DNA from: Phycisphaerales bacterium
GTDB taxonomy: Bacteria; Planctomycetota; Phycisphaerae; Phycisphaerales; UBA1924
Assembly: GCA_020847535.1 (NCBI GenBank)
Contig: JADLBU010000063.1
Coordinates: 1 to 64,000, forward strand
Direction of reading: 5' to 3'
DNA: 64,000 nucleotides
The position numbers and the translations under genes are program-made. The notes under the pieces were generated by a model that was not told where the DNA came from, did no database searches, and saw nothing but the letters and a program-made list of their open reading frames with translations. Shown here piece by piece: positions 17,486-24,955 of the stretch (position 1 is its first letter; each line of letters starts with the position of its first letter).

Positions 17486-18805
17486 ATGGTCGGCAATCCG
17501 TTGATTCAACTCCTGCTCGTGGGTGCTGCGCTGTTCGGCGTGCTGTTGATGATTGCGCAGAAGGTGCCTGGTGGGTGGTGGTTTGTCGCGATCGTGGGGA
17601 CTGCGGCGGTGCTCGCGGCGGTGGTGGTGTATCTGCTGCGGTTCGAGACGGGAACCGCCGCGCGGATCTATGCAATGCCCGGCGGAAGGCAATTCGTGGA
17701 CATGGTGTGCAAGCTCGCCAAGGAACAGCCACCGGTGGGGACTGGGAGCTCCAAAGCTTCCCCGGGCGGTAACGCCAAGGCCGGGGCGAAGGGACGCAAA
17801 GGCAACAAGGAAGAAGAGCCCGATCCGGCCGAGGGGTTCGAGCTCAAGACGCCGGGGGATTTCGCCTCGGCGGCCGAGGATCTCCTGTACGCGGTTCGCG
17901 GACACGAGGTGGGGATCCGCCAGGTGGTCTCGCACGTCGAGCAGTCGCTGCTCTTGCGATTGCGGACGCAGAAGGCCGAGGTATTGCCACCGCTGGGTGT
18001 GTTCCTGCTGATCGGACCGCCGGGTGTGGGGAAGCGGTTCTTCGCGACCCAGTTCGCGGCCAAGCTCCTGACCCGGCAGGGAATCCTGATCCTGGATGGG
18101 GCGGAGTTCAAGGAACCGGCGGCGGGGCTGGCATCTCTCTTTGGTACCGCGCAGCAGGCGGGAAAGCTGATCGCGGCGGTCCGCGGCAATCCCCAGCACG
18201 CGATCATCATCGAGCGGGCCGATGAGATGTCACCACGCGTGCTGGATGAATTGCGGCAGGTATTCGGGACGGGTCAGTGCGCTGATGAAGCCGGTCGGCC
18301 GGTGCATTTCCGGGACACGATCTTCCTCTTGCTGACGACCCGGAGCTGTACGGCGATGGAATCGGTCGCGGAGAAGGAACTGAGCGGTGAAGGGCGGCGA
18401 GCGGTCATCAGGGAAGCTCTGACAAGCGAGACCAACTTCGATCCGGCGTTCATCGCCCACATCTCGGAGTTCGCGTACTTTGCCAAGCCCGATGCCTGGA
18501 CCAAGGCCGAAGTGGTCGTTTCGCTGATGCAGCGAGAGTGCCAGAAGTACGATGTGTGCCTGGACTATGTCGAGCCGGAGGTGATCGCCGATGAGGTCGG
18601 GCGTATCTCCGATGGCCTGGGCTTCGATCCTGTCAAGCCGCGGGTGCGGCAGCTTCTGCGCGGAGAACTGGCGGATGCCGCCCGGCACCAGCGTCGGCGC
18701 GTGACCGTGACGGCGGCGATGCAGGCGCAGGTCCAGCCGCCCAACGCCGGTGAATTCAATCGGATGCCGGATCGAGAACTGGATCGTGAGCCGGAACGGA
18801 GGTAG
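17486..18805 (+). CDS. Membrane-anchored AAA+ protein with degraded Walker motifs
   Basis: 439 residues. Two transmembrane helices (about 6-24 and 31-51) are followed by a Lys/Gly-rich linker (90-115). An AAA+ module of the ClpA/B-D2 kind comes next. Walker A is GPPGVGKR at 177-184, with Arg in place of the usual Thr/Ser. The Walker B stretch is AIIIER (239-244), with Glu-Arg where Asp-Glu is expected. The lid region persists (LIPSDGLG-like text, ending near residue 400). The changes predict weak or no ATP hydrolysis. The next gene encodes an intact homologous AAA+ ATPase, so the two may form a hetero-ring with this one as membrane anchor. The stop is four bases before the next ATG. Confidence 0.75.
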   Translation: MVGNPLIQLLLVGAALFGVLLMIAQKVPGGWWFVAIVGTAAVLAAVVVYLLRFETGTAARIYAMPGGRQFVDMVCKLAKEQPPVGTGSSKASPGGNAKAGAKGRKGNKEEEPDPAEGFELKTPGDFASAAEDLLYAVRGHEVGIRQVVSHVEQSLLLRLRTQKAEVLPPLGVFLLIGPPGVGKRFFATQFAAKLLTRQGILILDGAEFKEPAAGLASLFGTAQQAGKLIAAVRGNPQHAIIIERADEMSPRVLDELRQVFGTGQCADEAGRPVHFRDTIFLLLTTRSCTAMESVAEKELSGEGRRAVIREALTSETNFDPAFIAHISEFAYFAKPDAWTKAEVVVSLMQRECQKYDVCLDYVEPEVIADEVGRISDGLGFDPVKPRVRQLLRGELADAARHQRRRVTVTAAMQAQVQPPNAGEFNRMPDRELDREPERR

Positions 18806-18809
18806 GTCG

Positions 18810-19802
18810 ATGAGCGATCTTCTGGGAAACATCACCGACGTCGAGAAGCTCAAGGCCCTGCTCGCCCAGTCGCAGGAGGGCGATAAGGCGAGGGCGATCG
18901 ATGAGGCGGGTATGGCCAAGGCGCTCAAGAACCGGGTACGCGGGCAGGACCACGTGGTCGATGATGTCTCCCGGCTGATCCGCCTGCAGTGGGGCAAGCT
19001 GGAGCGCAAGCGCCCGATCTGCAACCTGCTCTTCCTGGGGCCGACGGGGACGGGCAAGACCGAGCTTGCCAAGGCGATGGCCGAGTACCTGTTTGAGAAC
19101 GAGAAGAACATGATCCGCTTTGACTGCAGCGAGTTCAGCGGGGCGGAGGGCAAGACCAGGCTGATCGGAACTCCCACGGGATACGTCGGGGCCGATTCGG
19201 GCGGCCAGCTCACGCGGCCGATGCTCAACAACCCCAAGCGGCTGGTCCTCTTCGATGAAATCGAGAAAGCCTGGTCGGGGATCTTCGATCTGTTCCTGTC
19301 GATGATGGGGGATGGGCGTTTGACCGAGCAGGGCTCGGGCCGGGTCGCCGATTTCACGCAGGCGATCATCGTCCTGACCAGCAACGCCGAATCGGAGGCG
19401 ATCGGGAAGATCCAGGCTCAGGTCTCAGATCCGCAGGAGCAGACCAACGCGGTCAAGCAGCATCTGCGCGACAGCAAGGTCTTCCGGCCGGAGATCCTGG
19501 GGCGGTTTGACCGGATCTTCGTCTTCAAGCCGCTGGAGGGGATCGTCAACGCCGAGATCGCGGTCATCAAGATGCGTTCGCTCGCCAAGGAATATGGGCT
19601 GGAACTGGCGTACGTCGGCCCGGAGCTGATCGTGGAGGCGATGACCAAGGGGAACAAGCTCAAGGACTTCGGTGTGCGCGAGCTGGACCGGGTCATCAAC
19701 GAGATGCTCGGGGATGCGATGGATGCCGCGAGGCGTGCGGGGCTCAAGAAGGTCAAGCTGCACGTGGATGAGATCGGTGACCTGGGAGTGGAACCGGCGT
19801 GA
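18810..19802 (+). CDS. ClpA/ClpB D2-like AAA+ ATPase, stand-alone
   Basis: A 330-residue single-module AAA+ protein; GGAGG lies seven bases before the ATG. It has Walker A GPTGTGKT (77-84), the pore-loop GYVG (124-127), Walker B LVLFDE (145-150), sensor 1 TSNA around N192, an arginine finger segment RPEILGRFD, and a D2 small domain ending in FGVRELDRVINEML. Family relatives are much longer (ClpA/B/ClpV have two rings and N-domains); here only the second ring is present. It probably unfolds or remodels a protein, with the membrane-anchored inactive paralogue upstream. There is no ClpP-binding IGF-type loop that I can identify. ClpV would be the nearest secretion-system analogy. Confidence 0.85.
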   Translation: MSDLLGNITDVEKLKALLAQSQEGDKARAIDEAGMAKALKNRVRGQDHVVDDVSRLIRLQWGKLERKRPICNLLFLGPTGTGKTELAKAMAEYLFENEKNMIRFDCSEFSGAEGKTRLIGTPTGYVGADSGGQLTRPMLNNPKRLVLFDEIEKAWSGIFDLFLSMMGDGRLTEQGSGRVADFTQAIIVLTSNAESEAIGKIQAQVSDPQEQTNAVKQHLRDSKVFRPEILGRFDRIFVFKPLEGIVNAEIAVIKMRSLAKEYGLELAYVGPELIVEAMTKGNKLKDFGVRELDRVINEMLGDAMDAARRAGLKKVKLHVDEIGDLGVEPA

Positions 19803-19839
19803 GCCCTCCACATGAGTGAGGGATCGCGGTCAGCACTCG

Positions 19840-21759
19840 ATGAGCAGCACCATCCCGACCAAGGAAAGAGTCCTGCAGGTCCGCCGGGCGTTTCTGACGC
19901 CGGTCATCGTGTGCGCGGCTGGCATCGTGCTGATCCACATCCTGCCCAAGCCGTACACACCGCACAGCAAGATGCGGATGCTGATGACGCTGGGGTACTT
20001 TGTCGCGTGGACGGTGCTCCTGTTCAAGATGATGTATCCGCGATCGCTGTACATGCGGACACTGTTTGAATGGAAGTACGCGCACTGCCCGGCGGGGATG
20101 CGCAAGGCCTGGCAGAGCTACCTCTACTCGGTCGATGCGCTGGCGCGAATCGTCGTCCCGATACTGCTGGTATTCGTGCTCTCGGTCGCGATCATGGTCA
20201 TGCGGCTGTGGTGGCAGGGGCTGCATCCCCTGGCGGGGATCGCCAAGCCCGCGATGTGGATCTCGGGGATCGCGATCCTGGTGATGCCGGCGGTGATGGG
20301 AGCGCGGTTTGCGGAAGTGACGCAGCGGCGACGCATGTTCCAGGAGATCGCCGGGACATCGGACTTCAAGGCCGAGGCGATCGATCCGGGGATGCCGACG
20401 GTCGAGCCCGACGAGCCCGTGACGGTGCGCGGGGAGCGGGAGTTCACAGCCGGCGGCTACGAATGGACATTCGACGATTTTTACAAGAACTCGGTGGTCT
20501 TTGGGCAGTCGGGGACCGGCAAGACGGTGTGCGTCCTCAACGCGCTGCTGGATGGCATGCTCAGCTCCACCAGCGATTCGCGCGAGAAAGTCGGAGGCCT
20601 GATCCTGGATCCCAAGGGAGATTTTCTGGACAAGATCCAGGGGCTGTGCGAGCGGACGGGGCGAAGGCGCGACCTGCTCATCATTGACCCCGCTCAGCCG
20701 GGCCGGAGCATCCGCTGGAACCCGCTGGACAGCAAGGACGATGAACTCGAGATCGCTTCGCGTTTCGCGGCGGTCATGGAGTGCCTGGGGCAGAAGTCGG
20801 ACAAGGATTCGTACTTCCTGGATGCAGCGCGGAAGTTCATGCGTCACGCGATCCGGCTGGTGCGGGCGACCAACGCGGGCCGTCCGCCGGACCTGGAGGA
20901 CATCGCAAGGCTTGCATCCTCGACCAAGGCGTTGGCGCAGCGGACCGACAAGCTTGATCCGCGGCGGATGTCCCGGGACGATGAGGGAACGCTGGACTTC
21001 TTCGCCGATGAATGGCTGGAGCTGGCGGACCAGACCAAGACATCGGTCCAGTCCACCCTGACCAACATGATCGACCCGTTCCTGATGGATCCGTACCGGA
21101 CGCTCTTCTCCGGCAAATCCAGCGTCACGCTGGGGGAGATGATCGACCAGGGAAGGCTGCTGTACGTTCACATGCCGATCGCCGACAAGGAATCGATGTC
21201 GCGCATGGTGTGTACGTTCCTGAAGCTCGAGTACTTCCGGGAGGTGCTCAAGCGAGTCCGCAAGCCCCGGCCGACGTTCTTCTTCTGCGATGAGTTCCAG
21301 TGCTACTACACGACCACCAAGGGCAAGGGGGATGCGGATTTCTTCGAGCGATCCCGGCAGAGCAACCACGCGAACATCATCGCGACCCAGAACATCCCCT
21401 CGCTGCTCAAGTACGCCGAGCGCAAGGAGCTGGTGGACAACCTGCTGGGCAACTGCGCGATCAAGGTCTTCCTGCGCAACACCGATGAGCAGACCAACAA
21501 GTACGCCGCCGAGCAGTTCGGGCAGGAGATGATGAGCACGGGCGGTGTGAGCGTGGGGGATCTGGGCGTGGGGAGGCAGAAGGGGGCCCCGGGGGCGCAG
21601 ATCAATTATCAGTACGACTTCAAGATCAGGCCCGAGGCGTTTGCGGCCCTGACGGTGCCGGCGATCGGAAGCTCGGACCATTGCGAGGCGATCGTGCACC
21701 TGGCCTCGCGCGGACAGATCGAGCACCAGAGGCTGCGATGGAAGGTGCATCCGCTATGA
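19840..21759 (+). CDS. VirD4/TraD-like type IV coupling ATPase
   Basis: 639 residues. Several transmembrane helices occupy about residues 18-165 (LTPVIVCAAGIVLIHIL, IVVPILLVFVLSVAIMVM, ISGIAILVMPAVMG). Walker A is GQSGTGKT (222-229). GLILDPKGDF is the conserved TraG/VirD4 strand, Walker B is FFFCDEFQ (D484, E485), and a TraG-type IIATQNIPSLL follows. Coupling proteins deliver DNA or protein substrates to a type IV channel. Four N-terminal helices are more than the usual two. No relaxase or channel ATPase lies in the window. The start is uncertain: a GTG at 19816 is in frame. The neighbours are AAA+ proteins upstream and a nuclease-like protein downstream. Confidence 0.85.
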   Translation: MSSTIPTKERVLQVRRAFLTPVIVCAAGIVLIHILPKPYTPHSKMRMLMTLGYFVAWTVLLFKMMYPRSLYMRTLFEWKYAHCPAGMRKAWQSYLYSVDALARIVVPILLVFVLSVAIMVMRLWWQGLHPLAGIAKPAMWISGIAILVMPAVMGARFAEVTQRRRMFQEIAGTSDFKAEAIDPGMPTVEPDEPVTVRGEREFTAGGYEWTFDDFYKNSVVFGQSGTGKTVCVLNALLDGMLSSTSDSREKVGGLILDPKGDFLDKIQGLCERTGRRRDLLIIDPAQPGRSIRWNPLDSKDDELEIASRFAAVMECLGQKSDKDSYFLDAARKFMRHAIRLVRATNAGRPPDLEDIARLASSTKALAQRTDKLDPRRMSRDDEGTLDFFADEWLELADQTKTSVQSTLTNMIDPFLMDPYRTLFSGKSSVTLGEMIDQGRLLYVHMPIADKESMSRMVCTFLKLEYFREVLKRVRKPRPTFFFCDEFQCYYTTTKGKGDADFFERSRQSNHANIIATQNIPSLLKYAERKELVDNLLGNCAIKVFLRNTDEQTNKYAAEQFGQEMMSTGGVSVGDLGVGRQKGAPGAQINYQYDFKIRPEAFAALTVPAIGSSDHCEAIVHLASRGQIEHQRLRWKVHPL

Positions 21760-21802
21760 CAACTTTGGGAGACTGCAACCGACAATTCCCGGGAGGCGGG
21801 CC

Positions 21803-21934
21803 ATGCTGAGGCGACTGGTCATGTGGGGGATCATCCTTCTGATCGCGTTCTGCTGCATTCTTCCCTGGATCAAGGGGATGCTGTGGGGGATGGTGATGAA
21901 GTGGTACTGGTGGATGGTCCCGGGGATCCTCTGA
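21803..21934 (+). CDS. 43-residue Trp-rich membrane peptide
   Basis: A short gene with GGAGG about six bases before the ATG. It begins MLRRLVMWGIILLIAFCCI, continues LPWIKGMLWGMV, and ends in KWYWWMVPGIL. One or two hydrophobic helices and six tryptophans in 43 residues are striking. It lies 43 bases after the coupling ATPase and 40 before the nuclease-like gene. It could be a membrane subunit, a holin-like peptide, or an immunity peptide; none can be shown. Confidence 0.5.
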   Translation: MLRRLVMWGIILLIAFCCILPWIKGMLWGMVMKWYWWMVPGIL

Positions 21935-21974
21935 GGTTGCCCGGGTGCATGGGGTTACTCGTGGAGCACACGCC

Positions 21975-23390
21975 ATGACCGAAGAGAGTCACAGCGAGCA
22001 GGAGCGCACGCGGCAAGCCGCCGAGGCTGATCGCCGGACCCGGATTGCCGAGTGCGAGCGCGAGCAGGAACGCCTGCGGAACGACGACAAGTACACACGA
22101 ATCCAGGATCCGCAGGACCGATCGACGGCGATCGCCGCCGATCGGCGAACCAAGGAGGAAGAGTTCTATTGGGCGCACCACGGCAAACAGGCCGATGGCA
22201 AGTCGCCGCTTGCCGGGGATCGCGCAGGGCATGTCCGCCGCTGCGAGGTCGAGTGGAACGCGATGCGGGCCGAGGAGGCGCGGCTCAACGGGGATTCCAA
22301 GTCGTGGAGCTACAAGCAGGATCGCCGCGGGGAGTTCCAGTTCGAAACCCGAGAGGGCACGAATCGGCGCGGCGAGCCGTCGATGGAAGTGACCGGACGC
22401 GGCACGGTTCATCCGCGGGAGAAGACCATCGATTGGCGAGCCGATACCGAGATCGGCAAGAAGGTTGCCAAGGATCACCAGAGCGACTTGAGCGCCGGTC
22501 AGGGGGATGATGCCGGGCACCTGATTGCCTCGAGGTACGGAGTGGATCCGGCCGAGCCCTACAACCTCCAGCTTCAGAACTGGAAGATGAACCGCGGTCA
22601 GGGATGGAAGAATACAGAAGATGGGATCGCCGCCCATGTCAACAAGTCCGGAGAGCCGGTGTCGATCGAGGCCAAGACCAGGATCGGCAACTCCAAAGCG
22701 GCCCCAGACCGGGAGCAATCAAGATCCATCGAGGCAAGGGATGGCAATGGTCAGATTCTGGAAGTCAAGACATCGACCGGCAAGACTCGGGTGTCTCACG
22801 ATCTGATTGCGGGTAACTTCAGCACCGAGAAGCGAAGGGAGGCGCAGATGGCGGATCGCCACGGTCGTTCCGATGAGCAGGCCCGGCAGCAGGCGGCCCA
22901 GGCTCGACAGCAGGAGCAGGCAAAGGCTCAGAAGAGTCCCCAGCGACGGCAGGAAGGCCCATCCCAGGAGCGGGCCCAGCAGCAGGCTCGCAGGCAGTCC
23001 GAGGAGCGAGCTCAGCGCCAAGCCCAGGGCAGACAGCCCGAGCAGGCCCGCCAGCAGAAGCAGGCCCAACAGCCGCGCCAGCGATCGGCCGCGCCCGCCG
23101 AAGGGCGAGGTCAGCAACAGCAGCGCCAGCAGGAAGCCGGCCAGCGTGCCCAGCAGCAGCGAACAGCCCAGGAGCGCCAGGCCGCACAGCGCCAAAAACA
23201 GCAGCAGCGGCAACAGCAGGAGCGAGCCCGCCCGGCGCAGCGCTCCCAGCAGCCCGCCGAAAAGAAGAGTCAGCAACAGCAACAGCAGCGCCAACAGGCC
23301 GACCAGCGGGGCAAGCAGCAGGCAGAGGGCAAGGCCCAGCAGCAACAGCAGCAGCGCCAGCAGCAGCAGCCGCGCCAGCGATCCCGGTGA
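21975..23390 (+). CDS. Nuclease-domain protein (DNA/RNA non-specific endonuclease type) with long Gln/Arg-rich tail
   Basis: 471 residues with no signal peptide. Residues 1-120 are charged and helical. Residues 150-230 contain DDAGHLIASRYG (H182), then NLQLQNWKMNRGQGW and TED, matching the order GH-x-x-A ... N-L ... N-x-G-x-W-x-x-x-E of the Endonuclease_NS_2 toxin-type family. H182 would be the general base and N206 a metal ligand. Residues 300-471 are a low-complexity tail of Gln, Arg, Ala and Glu, encoded by CAG-rich DNA and ending in QQPRQRSR. A positively charged tail is typical of VirD4-dependent substrates. I infer that this is the cargo or effector of the coupling ATPase. Confidence 0.65.
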   Translation: MTEESHSEQERTRQAAEADRRTRIAECEREQERLRNDDKYTRIQDPQDRSTAIAADRRTKEEEFYWAHHGKQADGKSPLAGDRAGHVRRCEVEWNAMRAEEARLNGDSKSWSYKQDRRGEFQFETREGTNRRGEPSMEVTGRGTVHPREKTIDWRADTEIGKKVAKDHQSDLSAGQGDDAGHLIASRYGVDPAEPYNLQLQNWKMNRGQGWKNTEDGIAAHVNKSGEPVSIEAKTRIGNSKAAPDREQSRSIEARDGNGQILEVKTSTGKTRVSHDLIAGNFSTEKRREAQMADRHGRSDEQARQQAAQARQQEQAKAQKSPQRRQEGPSQERAQQQARRQSEERAQRQAQGRQPEQARQQKQAQQPRQRSAAPAEGRGQQQQRQQEAGQRAQQQRTAQERQAAQRQKQQQRQQQERARPAQRSQQPAEKKSQQQQQQRQQADQRGKQQAEGKAQQQQQQRQQQQPRQRSR

Positions 23391-23412
23391 TGGATTGCGA
23401 GGAGCCGTACCG

Positions 23413-23631
23413 ATGGACATCGCCGAGCGATTCAACGCGATGCTGGATGAGCCGGGACGCTGGGAGTATCTCTGCGACTCCGCCGACCGACGTGCGCCAC
23501 GGCTGATCGCGCTCGGCAGGCTCTGGGCGATGGATCGGCAAGCGCAGATCGCCGGGGATCAGGTTGCCCGGCAGGCCCTTGCTGCTGAAATCATCGAGGT
23601 CCAGCACGAACTGGGGTTGGGCGACGCATGA
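23413..23631 (+). CDS. Small acidic protein, unknown; possible partner or immunity protein
   Basis: 72 residues, helical by composition (MDIAERFNAMLDEPGRWEYL, LIALGRLWAMDRQAQIAG, LAAEIIEVQHELG). An AGGAG about nine bases upstream supports the start. The stop overlaps the next ATG as ATGA, so it is coupled to the zeta-like gene. A small acidic protein directly after a basic nuclease is where an immunity or chaperone gene often sits, but no family similarity was seen. The function is unassigned. Confidence 0.6.
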   Translation: MDIAERFNAMLDEPGRWEYLCDSADRRAPRLIALGRLWAMDRQAQIAGDQVARQALAAEIIEVQHELGLGDA

Positions 23632-24782
23632 ACTCGATCGAGCATGCCCACTGGGAATCCCGCGTGATCGCCGCGTACTCCGATCCGGCGATCCCGGCGG
23701 TTGAGCCGATGGCGATCGTGGTCATCGGCTGGCCAGGCAGGGACCGCAGCGCGATCGTCGAGTGGCTGTGCGGCCTCTTGGGGGAGCGGGGCGCTCCGGC
23801 GGTCGTCGTGGATGAGGATGAGATCGCCCTGCTCCATCCGGATGCAGTCGATCTCGAGGAATCGCTACCGGTTCCAGAGCATGTATGGCGAGATGCGGGA
23901 TATGCCGCGAGCCGGATGTTGGATGTCGCGATCGGTCGGCGGTGCAATGTCGTCGTACAAGCTCCGGATGATGCGGCGGGCGTGTGCGCTCGTGCCAAGG
24001 TCGCCGGGTATCGGACATGCATCGTCGGGTTGATGTCGGCGGCGGACATCATTGAGCCGGGCAACGAGGATCCATCCGCGTGGGAGTTGGCCGGATCGCT
24101 CGTGCAGTCGGGAGCGATTGATCGCTACCTGTTCATCAACAACGCGCCGGCGATCGAGCATGATGTGTCGGGCGAGAACGTGGATGAGCAGATGCTGGCA
24201 ACGCTGATTGACACGACGGTCTGGGTCGCGGGTCCGTTGAGTGACGTCGATGAACCGGCAACACCGGTCACGGAGCAACCGGAGGTCGCAGACACCGTTC
24301 AGCCCGCAGCGCCGATGGAACCGCAAACTCCGCCCGCGCCGAAGATCGTCGAGGTCGCAAGCCCCGGGAGGCGGATCAAGCTGACGTTGCCAACACCGCC
24401 CGCCCCGGCTGTTCCCGCGCCCGCATCCAGGCCAGTTCCAGTGCCATTGCCTCCTTCGCCGCCGCCTGCACCGGCAGCGCCGACAGAGCGTCGCATCAAT
24501 ATCACCGCGCCGTCGCCGGCGATTCGGGAAGTACACGACCGCCAGGTATCGCCGCGCGGTGGCCGAGTTCCCCCAAGCGCGGATGCGGAATCCGGACAAC
24601 TCGATTCCTCCCCGGCCGACAACCCGGACGAGGGGCTTGTAGGGAATGCAGCGGCGGGCATGTCATCCGGGCCGGCGCCCAGCGGAGGGAATCCAATGCT
24701 GACCGGGGAGCGGGATGAAGAGCGGGTCGCGCATCGAATGGCTCAGATCGCCAAGATCCGTGCCCGGGCAGACAACCGGTGA
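23628..24782 (+). CDS. Zeta-toxin-like protein with degraded P-loop and Pro-rich tail
   Basis: 384 residues. The N-terminal 190 residues follow the zeta-toxin/kinase layout: a P-loop position AIVVIGWPGRDRS (29-41), a YAASRMLDVAIGRRCNVVVQ helix-strand unit, then AKVAGYRTCIVGLMSAAD. Zeta toxins phosphorylate UDP-N-acetylglucosamine using GxPGSGKS. Here GWPGRDRS lacks the Gly-Lys, so kinase activity is doubtful. The rest is Pro/Ala-rich and probably disordered (residues 210-330), ending in a basic helix (VAHRMAQIAKIRARADNR). Zeta-like proteins also occur near type IV transfer genes. It is coupled to the preceding small gene. Confidence 0.55.
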   Translation: MNSIEHAHWESRVIAAYSDPAIPAVEPMAIVVIGWPGRDRSAIVEWLCGLLGERGAPAVVVDEDEIALLHPDAVDLEESLPVPEHVWRDAGYAASRMLDVAIGRRCNVVVQAPDDAAGVCARAKVAGYRTCIVGLMSAADIIEPGNEDPSAWELAGSLVQSGAIDRYLFINNAPAIEHDVSGENVDEQMLATLIDTTVWVAGPLSDVDEPATPVTEQPEVADTVQPAAPMEPQTPPAPKIVEVASPGRRIKLTLPTPPAPAVPAPASRPVPVPLPPSPPPAPAAPTERRINITAPSPAIREVHDRQVSPRGGRVPPSADAESGQLDSSPADNPDEGLVGNAAAGMSSGPAPSGGNPMLTGERDEERVAHRMAQIAKIRARADNR

Positions 24783-24878
24783 TCGTGTGCGCGATGTCCT
24801 CGGGTTTGGTCTATGTGTGGTGGTCGGGATGTGGTAATCGGGGCTTGGCGAGCCAGTAGGGCGAGCCGGAGTTTTGAA

Positions 24879-24907
24879 TTGGTCGCCGCGAATCAGATCG
24901 CCATAAT
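24879..24907 (+). promoter_or_regulatory. Sigma70-type promoter upstream of the kinase gene
   Basis: TTGGTC (24879-24884) and CATAAT (24902-24907) are spaced by 17 bases, with 48 bases left to the ATG at 24956. The CATAAT matches five of six consensus bases, a good match for GC-rich DNA. The kinase therefore probably has its own transcription start separate from the genes before it. Confidence 0.55.
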
Positions 24908-24955
24908 TTCAGGTGCGGATGTTGGTGAACGCGTCTCGGGAAAGCGGGGAAACCA

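Noticed and set aside
19812-20069. An 85-codon plus-strand frame starting just before the coupling ATPase
   Set aside because: Overlaps the coupling gene in another frame and has no domain or ribosome site.
19753-21750. A 665-codon minus-strand frame over the coupling ATPase
   Set aside because: Mirror of a gene with clear Walker motifs; His/Arg-rich without family features.
22860-23390. CAG repeats resembling an array
   Set aside because: No regular repeat-spacer structure, so not CRISPR; it is low-complexity coding sequence.
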